Assembly (NCBI GenBank): GCA_026826555.1
Contig: JAKSZT010053883.1
Coordinates: 29,833,559-29,897,558 of the forward strand
Direction of reading: 5' to 3'
Length of the DNA stretch: 64,000 nt
Origin: Tolypeutes matacus
Lineage: Eukaryota > Chordata > Mammalia > Cingulata > Chlamyphoridae
Shown: positions 55,660 to 64,000 of the stretch, piece after piece
Position numbering within the stretch: the stretch's first letter is position 1
Layout: every line of letters begins with the position of its first letter
Program-made: the position numbers and the translations under genes
Notes under the pieces: generated by a model
Databases searched by the model: none
What the model saw: only the letters and a program-made list of their open reading frames with translations
Told to the model about the DNA's origin: nothing

Positions 55660-55970
55660 GCAGTGTCAGCCTCCCCGCCTTTACCTGCAGGGTCCGCCGC
55701 GGGGCGCCGCTCCCGGCGGGCAAGTGCGGGCACCGAAGCAGCACGGGATCCCGGGGAGACGGCGTTCGCGGCTCCGGAGGGAGGTGTCGGGGTCCGCGCC
55801 CGCGGGGCTCCAGCGGGGCTCCGCGTCGCTCTGCCTGCCGCCCCTCGCGGCTTGCCGGAGTGGGCGGGCGGCCGGGGTGGGGGGGCTCGGGCGGCGGGAG
55901 GGGCGCGGCGGGGCGGGGCCTCCACCCTCCTCTTTCCACAGCCACCGCCAAGGCCCAGGCCCGCGCCCCG
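55660..55970 (-). promoter_or_regulatory. COL8A2: CpG-rich probable promoter of COL8A2
   Basis: This is the only dense CpG block upstream of COL8A2. It lies about 18 kb from the coding exons, consistent with the gene length I recall for human. A strong minus-strand donor (ctgcag followed by gtaaag) sits at its downstream edge. No TATA box is evident. Confidence 0.6.
55685..55900 (-). other. COL8A2: Predicted non-coding first exon of COL8A2
   Basis: The downstream end (55685) is set by the donor CTGCAG then GTAAAG. The transcription start is not visible, so 55900 is a guess. Confidence 0.4.
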
Positions 55971-56339
55971 CCCGGCCTGAGCGCGTGCGCCCAGGCTCCC
56001 ATCCCGCGCCCCGCCACCAGCCCCGGGCCCTGGGACATCTGCCTCTCCCCACGAGGCCCACTTGGAGACACTCCACACACAACCTGAGCATCCCGTTCTC
56101 CCATTCACCCTCATCCACCCTGTGCCTGTCTCAGGGGCCCAGAGGGGGCCCCCGTGGAGCCCCTGCCTTGGAAGGCTTCTTGTCTAGAGGGAGGCCCTAC
56201 AGTGAGGAGGACGGCATGGTGCGGTCAGTGTGGGGAAGAGGCAGTAAACGGGCTGAGACACATAAAGGAGAAGGCTTCCAGCAGATGCTGAGCCACGGGC
56301 GAAGGACTTCGGGAGGAAGGCCCTTTCAGGGTTTAGGGA

Positions 56340-57060
56340 GGTGAGAGGGTGTGGTCACAGAGGCAGGCAGGGGCCAGATGCTGCAGGATCTTGTATGCCA
56401 TGCTAAAAAGCTGGTTAGACTTAGTCTTCATGGAAATGGGGAGCCATGGAAGACTCTGGAGCCAGGCAGTGAAATGGTCAGATAGGTGTTTTAGAAAGAT
56501 CTCCCAGCCTGCTGTGTGGAAGATAGAGACACCAACATCGGTGAGGAGGCCACTGGTGCAATGAGATGGGCAGTGGGGGTGGAGGGAAGGGTCAAGGGTG
56601 GAAGGAGTTCAGGAGGTATAATAGGCAGGGTTTGGAGACCAGATGTGGAGGTGAGGAGTCTAGGGACAAGGAATTATCAAGAAGGATGCCCAGGTTTCTG
56701 GTTAGGCATTGGGGAGGGAGTGGCTCAGGGGAAGGAGGCCAGTCGGATGCACTAAGGTGGATACGCCTGTGGGACTTCTACGTATCTGGAAGGGAAGTGA
56801 GAGTTCTGGGCAGGGGATTGTACAGATGGTGACTGATGCCATGGGAGTGAGGAAATGGCCCAGAGAAAGGGTGCAGGGAGAAGAGGAAGCCCAGACCAGG
56901 GTATGGGGAATGACAGCACTTGAAGGGTGTGAAGAAGAGGGTTTGGCAAAGGAGGACTGAAAAGGCATGGCTGAGGAGATGGGAGGAAAGCCAAGAGAGC
57001 AGAGCAGTATCTCAGAATTCACAGGCAGAATGTTTCTAGAAGGCCAGAGAGGCCCACAGA
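56340..57060 (+). mobile_element. Ancient medium-reiteration repeat (family uncertain)
   Basis: 'gatcttgtatgccatgctaa', 'aaatggggagccatggaaga', 'cagtgaaatggtcagatagg' and 'gatgcccaggtttctggtta' follow the order of a widespread old mammalian repeat. This is the longest of three copies in the window. Confidence 0.5.
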
Positions 57061-57754
57061 GTCAGCTGTCACAGAAGAGTATCCTTTAGGACCAGCAATG
57101 AGGGGTTGGTGGTTGGGGGGAGGGGCGGGACAGGGGCAGGAGCAGCCATAGAGGAGGCAGTGGAAGCAGCAGGTACGGGGAGGGGATGTTTAGATGAACT
57201 GAGGCCAGGAGAGGTGGGTTGGGGTGAAGGCTGTGTGGTCTGGAGTTTTGTTTTTTTCATAAGCGGTAAAGAGCTGAGTCTTAGAGAGGTCCAGAAAAGG
57301 GTGAGGGAGGGCCTAAGGCTGTCTGTCTCTGGGTCAGGGCCCACCCCCTTTGCCCTTTCACCCCACTACTGCCTGCCCTCCACGGGCCTCCTACTTTGCT
57401 ATCCCCCTGCCAAGGTACATACTAGCCCCGCCACTCCTCGAATGGGGCCTCTAGCCCTCACCGACCTCCAGAGCCTGGGCCCAGTCCCATCCCACCTCCC
57501 AGATTGGGGGGATTGCCAGGGGTCTTTGGGTCTGGCCTCCAGGCCTGAGGCAGCACAGAGAAATTGGAGGGAAACCAGGGTGGGGCACTGCCTAAGAAAA
57601 GGGAAGGAGCCTGGTTGGCAGGTACCTAAGAGGAATGGGGAGGAAGGCTGAAGAGCTGGGGCCCTCCCCCAAAGCTGGTGTGAAAACCAGGCCCTGGATG
57701 GGGATCAAATGGAGGTTGAGTGTTCAGGGAGGGGGTGGGAGCCAAGCAGCAGAG

Positions 57755-57920
57755 ACTAAAGGTTGAAGGCATGGACTCTGGAATTAGACTATCTGGGTTC
57801 AAATCCAAGCTCCACCACTTACCAGCTACATTAAGTTACTTAACTTCTGATGCCTCAGTTTCTTCATTGGTAACTGACAGGCTTGTTGTGAGGCTGAAAT
57901 AGAGCATTTAGCTCTGTAAG
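57755..57920 (+). mobile_element. MIR SINE
   Basis: 'gcatggactctggaattaga', 'ctgggttcaaatccaagctc' and 'cctcagtttcttcattggta' are in MIR order. Confidence 0.9.
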
Positions 57921-58744
57921 TGTGAGTGGGGGAAATGGGATAGGGAGCTCTGTGGAGAGATGCTGGTGAAGCAAGCAGGCAAGTGAGGAGGCACACTGTG
58001 CTCAGGGGAAGGGGCTTCCATGGGCTTCACTTACACAGACACTCTCAAACCCCAACTCACTCAGACTCAACCAGTTCTCCACACAGATCCCACTCCTGAT
58101 TCTCCTGATTCATTCCTTAAACTTTTCCGAGGCCCTGGGGCCTGGTTCTGTAAGATGCACACCATCCCCAGCCCCCTCCTTTTCTTCTTCCTTTGCCCCA
58201 GGTCCTGCAGGGGGTGGGCAGGTCCCAATTCCTTCCTTTTTCAACTGGCCTGTGGAGGCCAAGTCTGGGCCCTGTCCTGTTGCCTGATCCTGTGGCTCCT
58301 GATGTTCTCTGGACATCAGGAGCATCCCCTACCTCCAGGTGGGCCCCAGCTGCCCATCTCCCAACTAGGCCCAAGACCACTGCACCTGCAGCCTTCTCGT
58401 CCCCCAGTTATTTGCTCAGCAAACCTCAAGACAGAAAATTAGTGTCCTGGAGACAGAGGTCATGGACTCACCCAGCCTCTCCATCCCACCTACCAAGGGC
58501 AGAAATTTGCCTGTCTCTGGTGAGTGATATTTGGATACCAGTGGGTCAGCTCTGCGTGTGGTCACCTACTGTGTGGCCATGGCTAAGTTGCTGCCCTTTT
58601 CTTCAACCACAAGAATCAGAAGCTGGCCAGAGAGGATTCAGGGACTGTTCTACTAGGGCTGAGCAGGGGTATTAAATGGGGTGGATGGTAAAAGGGAACC
58701 AGGCAAGGCATGTAACGTGCTGAGCACAGCCCCTGTCAGAACTG

Positions 58745-59235
58745 ACACCGGCACCAGCCTGGTGGTTCAGAGTGTTGGCTGGAGAGTCAAGCAGACCTGG
58801 GTTTGGATCACAGTTCTGCCTCTCTTTGACTGTGGGCAAGTGACCTCATTTCTCCAAACCTCAAATTCCTCCTCTATAAAAGGGGAATAATGATAGTCCC
58901 TAATGACAACAGCTAACCCTTCTGAGCACTTTACGTGGATTAACTCATTCAGTCCTGACACCACCTCTTTGGGACTGGTACTCTTATGGCCCCTGCTTTG
59001 TGGATGGAAAAACTAAGGCATCAAAGAGGTAACTGACTCACCTGTGGTCACACAGGTAGAAAGTGTGAGCTGGGATTTGACCCCAGGCAAGCTGGCTCCC
59101 AAGTCTTCCCCTTGAACACCTTGTATTGGGCCTTTTATTGGGAGGGTTAAAAAAAGAGTGCATGGGATGGACTTAACACAAGCCTGGCACATAGTAAGGG
59201 CTCAATAAATGTTAGTAATCATTATTACCATTATC
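58745..59235. mobile_element. MIR nested in MIR
   Basis: A plus-strand MIR head and core (58745-58900, 'agacctgggtttggatcaca') is followed by a minus-strand MIR (about 58905-59110). A plus-strand MIR tail follows (59175-59235, 'agcctggcacatagtaaggg', then 'ctcaataaatgttag'). Confidence 0.75.
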
Positions 59236-59984
59236 ATTATTCTCCCATTCCTTCTAAATCTGTCTTGATCTGCCAATGGAAAACTCTCTAGGGAAGGCCT
59301 GAATGGAACTGTCCTCTGTCTGAGGCGAGGGATGTGTGTACAGATGTATAGCCTGCGGCGTGTAAACAGTATGAGGAGGGAGGTGGGGGTGGTAAATTCC
59401 TGCTCTGCCAGGACCTTGGTAATCCCACCCATGCCCCACATCTGCTAGAGACTGGACTGCTTCTACAACTCCCGGGAAGTCCTTCTCTCTGTCTAGCTCT
59501 CCTTCCTTCTTTTCAGTTGCCAGAGGTCTCTCCCATGGCACTAGGGGGAAATGGAGACCCCTCTTGCAGCCTGAGGACCCCCCTCCATTCTCCCCACTTC
59601 CACCCCAAGGGATCTTTTAACCTAATCCTCAAAAATTCCAGTCATGCAGGGGAAATTAAAGTTACCTTAAATATTCTAATCTTGTAACAATTTTGCTTCA
59701 ATCAACATCTAAATGTGACCACATGTGCCCAGACCACCCAGCAGCCATGCTCTCAGACACAGGCCTGGCTCCCCAGGGGCTTCCTGGGAGAGAGGTCTGT
59801 AGGTCAGTCAGTCCATGCCTCTGCTTTCTCTGGGTCTTCTCACACTTAGCACTCCTTCCCCTTCTTCACTTTCCCTAGGGCAGCCCTGGAAGCACGAAAG
59901 GCCGTGGTTGGAGTCTCCTACTTCTGGACCAGCCGGGCTGGGAGAAGGTTGAAGGTTATGATGCCCACAGGCAAGGAGAGGCCA

Positions 59985-60175
59985 GGGCCAGCTCCATGGG
60001 TGTACAACCTGTGCAGCTGCACAAAGTTTAACACCCAGAAGGCCCTGCGCTTGGTTTAATGCTCTGCTGGGTCATCTTGAAATTTTTAATAATTCTTGAG
60101 CAGGGGCTTCTGCACTTTCATTTTGCATCAAACCCCATAAAGTTTGCAGCTGGTACTGCTGAAGGCCCACACTGC
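59985..60175 (+). mobile_element. Ancient interspersed repeat (family uncertain)
   Basis: 'ccctgcgcttggtttaatgc', 'tctgctgggtcatcttgaaa' and 'ttttaataattcttgagcag' belong to an old repeat that I recognise but cannot name. Confidence 0.45.
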
Positions 60176-60234
60176 CCATGCCCCCTTCTCTCTATGGGCT
60201 CTTCCCATCCCATACTCACCGTCAGACAATACCC

Positions 60235-60590
60235 AGTCAATAAACATTTATTGAGCACCTACTTTGTGCTGAAAAGATGTGCTAGATGTTTGAGGACACG
60301 GGTAGACACAGCCTTCTTTTGCAAAATTACCCACTGCACACTATCAGACACTCATATATCCACATAGTAGTGTTTGCAAGACATTCCTCCCAATAATGAT
60401 AATGTTAATATCTGCCAATTATGGAACACTTGGCATGTGCCAGGAAATTTACACACATCATCTTGCTTAATCCTAAAAATATTCTGCAAGGCAGGCATTA
60501 TTATTCCCATTTTCCAGATGAGAAAATTGAGGCTGAGAGTTTGACTCATTTGTCCAGTGTCCCATAGCTAGGTAGCAGAACCAGACTTGC
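60235..60590 (-). mobile_element. Two MIR fragments (minus strand)
   Basis: Bases 60235-60290 ('aacatttattgagcacctac') and 60395-60590 ('tggcatgtgccaggaaattt', 'attattcccattttccagat') read as reverse-complement MIR. Confidence 0.8.
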
Positions 60591-60829
60591 CCTTGTTCCT
60601 CATTATCAACCTCTCCTCCTCTTCCCCACCACTACACACAAATTGCCTTCACCTGCTTCTCCATGGGCAGACGCTGCCAGCAGGCAGGGCTGGGGCTAGG
60701 TCACCTCCATGTTCTCAGCCCCCAGCACAGGGCTACATTTTTGTTTAACAAAATTCACACACAGACCACAGACACACTCCCCGAAGAACCCAGGGAAACA
60801 GACACACCAGAACAACATATATAATATAT

Positions 60830-61012
60830 AACGTAAGAGCTTGGGGTCCAATACCAGACTATTTGGGTTCAAGCCCTCAGTGCCTCAGTTTCTTCATTGG
60901 CACGATGGGAATAATAGGATTGTTGTGAAGGTGAAATTAGAAATACACATAAAGTGCTAAGAATAGCACTAATATGTGGTCACTCTTCAATAAGTATTAG
61001 CTATCCTTATGT
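60830..61012 (+). mobile_element. MIR SINE
   Basis: 'cctcagtttcttcattggca', 'gattgttgtgaaggtgaaat' and 'ttcaataagtattagctatc' are in MIR order. Confidence 0.85.
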
Positions 61013-63480
61013 ATAATGTATGTCCACGCTTGCTTACACATGCTTCATGTGCACCATCCTCCCACCTCTTCGCTAGGCTGGGCTCAGCCCTAGGTGCCCT
61101 CACAGCTGACAGTCAGGCCCCACCCAGAGCCAAGAGGGAAGAGCAGCTGCTTCTCTGTATCCTCCTCAGCTATACTCAGGCAGGCCCACATGTGTGGTGG
61201 GGGAGAAGTGTCGTTCCACACCAGGTCTAGGTTGTTTCAGAGAAGGCTTCCTGGAGGAGGCCTCTGCCAAAACTAGGTAAGCCAGCCAAGCCAAGGCAGG
61301 AGGGTGCTGCCGTCCTGTGCTTGGCTCCCTCCATTGTTCTTTGCAGCCACCCCACCACCACTACCACCACCACCAAACCTTGCTGCAGCACCCTCCATTC
61401 ACTCCTACAGTAGAAACTTTGCTCTCTCCTCCTGCCAGAGGTATAAATTGTCCCCAGGAATGCACTGTGTCCCTGGCAGTGGCAGTCTGGGGTCGGACCT
61501 GGCCCCACATCAAAGGCTGGGGATTGGTAACAGCACGGCTCCTTGCCCACCAGCCACCCTCCCTTTCCACCAGCCCTCTGGCTTCCAGGGAATAGCACAT
61601 GGTAGCACTTAAGCTCCAGGGGGATGCTTTTCCTGCACACACACACCCCACCTCCTACTGTCCACAATGAAAGTACTTGTTAGGAGACTATTATAATTTT
61701 GCTTAATGCAATTTCTGCTCCTGAGGCTTCTGTTGCCACCCCCTTCTTGGACTTGGATCCCCAGCATTGATGCAGGGGAGGCCAGTTCATTAGGGGAAGG
61801 TGTGACCAGAATATCGAAGTTTCATTGGTATTATGGGGTTTGGAGCAGGAACAGGACACTATGACATCAGGAGAATGGGGCTAGTGCTCTGGACTCTACT
61901 CAGGAAGTAAGGGGGATTGGCTAGAGAGGGCCCAGAGCTAGCGTGTACAATTCAGGAGGGCAGCAGGAGAGTTCGGGTGTGTATGGGGCCACAGATTTCC
62001 TCAGCCCCAGGCCACAGCGCTCTTTCCAATGCCCTGGGTCCATTAGGTAGGCACCTTAGTCTGGCAGACATGTGAGCTTTGCTTTCAGGTCTCAGGGGGG
62101 TGACCAGAAGAGAGGGCAACTGGTCTGACCAGCCTCTGAGATTTTTGTTCTATCAGGTGAATCTTCTGGCAAATTCTGAAAACCTGGGGTCCAGTGGTCA
62201 CTGGGGCAGTACAGTGGTCGTCCAGAGACCCCTGGTGGCCGAAAGCTGCAAAGCAAGGCCTTTCCTTAGAGCACTGTGTGAGTGAGCCCCAGGCTCAAAG
62301 GCTGCCAGCCTGGACTCCTCCAGCCCCAGAACTCATAGGACCCAAGCCCTTTGGGACGTCCCCTGAGAAGTTGGCCACTCCTATATAGCCATGCATACCT
62401 GCCTCATCTATCTTACTGGGAGTGAGTGTGCTGGTACATCAGGGAGAATGGGGACCAGACTAGCCTCCCAGCCTCATAGTCATCCTCAGGCAGGGAGATA
62501 TGTAATCCACAACCAATCAGCTACAGGGGTGGAACTGGGGTAGGGGACCAGGAATTTAGGTTGCTAGGGCTTGTATGTATGGTTCACATGGGAAAGATGA
62601 AGGGATGGCTCCAAATAGCTCAGTAGACCCAGATCCTTTCCCTTCCCTCAGCCCCTGGGTATACATCACACAATCATGGGGCTGTAACTGGGAAAAGTCA
62701 CTAAGGGAGCTTTGTTTCCACAGCTCACCAGACCTGTAATGTTGCCCAAATTTAACTCTGGAAAAGGAAATAGCCAAAACCTCACGCCATACAAATGGCT
62801 GCGAGAAAGTAGGTTGTGGTACTGGGAGGAGAGGAAGGGCGAGGGCCCCCCTGGAGAAGGGAAAGGGTGGTGCAGCTGACTTTTTTGGCAGGGTCCAGAC
62901 ACCACACAAAGCTTTCCACAGCTGGGCCCAAGCATTCATCCCTCACTCCCTTTCTTCATTCACTCAAACTCTGGGGTGATTGAATCCAGTCCTATACTGG
63001 GTGCTAAACATACAGTTGGATAAAATGAGAGTACTTCCCCTGGGGCCCCAGATTGTATCTGGAGGGGGCAATAGGCTGAGAGAAGGATGGGATCCCAGAG
63101 GGAACATTAGCCTCCCTATACTTGGGAGACACCAAAGTGCCTTTGCCCTTCCTTCCTCCTTGGTGGCCTAACCTAGGTGGAGGCAGGTCCTGTGCAAACT
63201 GCCTTCTTTTACTGGGATCCCAGGCCCTACCACCCCTGCAGAGCCAAGATATACTTCAAACACAGTATATCTACCACCGGTTCACCTCATTTCACCTCAA
63301 GGGCCCCCTTTCCCTCCAAAAACCTGCGTGTCTGACCTCGAGGTCCTAGATTGTCCCCATGATCAGTCCAATCAAATATGAGCTGAAACCTCTGTTCCCT
63401 CCCTTTAAAAGCTATCCCAAGCTCTGTAAGGCTGGAAGAGGCCTAGCCCTTTTCTCCCTCAGCGCTAACCAGGCATGAAT
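61013..63480. other. Upstream flank with no recognised gene
   Basis: I looked for exons of TRAPPC3, the next human gene, and found none. Short frames on both strands lack similarity. Confidence 0.5.
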
Positions 63481-63484
63481 AGAG

Positions 63485-63675
63485 CACCACCCTTAAAAGC
63501 ATAAGCTTTGGAGTTGGGCAGAGCTGGTTGCAAACTTTAGCATCTCTACTTACTAGCTATATGACTTGGGCAACCTGCATCCTCGCCTATAAAATCAGAA
63601 TTAATGTAAATTAGATAATGCATGCTAAGTGCTCAGTATAGTGTCTGACACATGATAAGCACTCAATAAAGGGAC
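63485..63675 (+). mobile_element. MIR SINE
   Basis: 'agcataagctttggagttgg', 'tatatgacttgggcaacctg' and 'taagcactcaataaagggac' are in MIR order. Confidence 0.85.
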
Positions 63676-64000
63676 CTCAACACCAGGGTTTACACGGGTT
63701 TTCTAGCCAAACCTTTTGACTTGGTGGGCGAGAACCCAAGATAGTCCATTTTAAGCAGGTCAGAGATAATGGTCTGCTTCTAGATCCTGCTGCAGATACT
63801 AGAGCCAAAAATTACTCTGAAGGGGCCTAATTTGCTTGTACTAATTCCCAGGTTTCCCTGATCCTCTGGTCCTTGGGGAGAAGCCCTGTTCCTAGACCAG
63901 GTCAAACCAAGACATGGCCTAGGAACCTACCTGATCTCCTCACCCCCACTGTAAACAGAATTCCCAGGGCTGGGCAGAAAGAAAAGAAAAACAGGACATG

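Larger units (their letters stand above)
37377..55684 (-). other. COL8A2: Probable first intron of COL8A2
   Basis: It is bounded by the acceptor at 37371 and the likely exon 1 donor at 55684-55683. It holds MIR, L2, L1 and MER5 remnants and two DAS insertion sites, and no convincing coding exon. Long overlapping frames on both strands at 45.6-47.0 kb are GC-driven and show no similarity that I recognise. Confidence 0.5.

Noticed and set aside
55382..56118. Several 145-240 codon frames at the COL8A2 CpG block
   Set aside because: They are CpG-rich chance frames on both strands. The block is better explained as a promoter and non-coding exon.
62225..62240. CTCF-like site on the minus strand (ccctggtggcc)
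   Set aside because: Only part of the core matches. The GGGGC half is missing, so it is weaker than the four reported motifs.
1..64000. CRISPR arrays, operons, prophage or bacterial mobile elements
   Set aside because: The window is mammalian nuclear DNA. No regularly spaced repeats of the CRISPR type or bacterial gene organisation are present.

Overview
The window is nuclear DNA from a placental mammal, almost certainly a xenarthran, most likely an armadillo or a close relative. Four things support this. The genes have mammalian exon-intron structure with GT-AG splice sites. Old mammalian repeats (MIR, L2, L1, MER5) are common. Three recognisable genes, TEKT2, ADPRS and COL8A2, lie in the order and orientation I recall for human 1p34.3. 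Young tRNA-derived SINEs of the DAS type are abundant (heads resembling 'gatgtggctcaatcagtaggg' and 'ggttgagcgcctgcttcccac'); I know this family from armadillo and sloth. I cannot tell the species from the sequence alone.

Layout. Bases 1-8500 are AT-rich, poor in repeats and free of genes; by synteny they are probably the long 3' UTR or downstream flank of AGO3. Bases 8530-17700 are a dense landing zone for DAS SINEs, L1-like fragments and composite retroposons. On the minus strand, 17932-18924 is an intact intronless 330-codon gene of the MAGT1/TUSC3 (OST3/OST6) family. It has a CxxC pair and a candidate splice acceptor just upstream of its ATG. About 1.4 kb from that acceptor lies a GC-rich promoter with an RFX X-box, which belongs to TEKT2 (nine coding exons, 430 aa, plus strand). 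ADPRS/ARH3 (six exons, 358 aa, plus strand) starts less than 1 kb after the TEKT2 poly(A) signal. COL8A2 (minus strand, two coding exons, 705 aa) converges on ADPRS. Its poly(A) signal is near 32.3 kb and its probable non-coding first exon sits in a CpG-rich island near 55.7 kb, so 37.4-55.7 kb is read as its first intron. Bases 56-64 kb are upstream flank with ancient repeats only.

The genes form no pathway: TEKT2 is an axonemal filament protein, ADPRS removes ADP-ribose, COL8A2 is a short-chain basement-membrane collagen, and the MAGT1-like protein would be an ER oxidoreductase subunit of the oligosaccharyltransferase. The most unusual items are the intact MAGT1-like retrogene, two related composite retroposons each with its own target-site duplication, a run of retroposons that re-used one insertion site (49.7-50.7 kb), dimeric DAS SINEs with a shared linker, a GC-AG intron in TEKT2, and a CT microsatellite serving as the polypyrimidine tract of the main COL8A2 exon. 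Homology statements come from memory; no database search was run.
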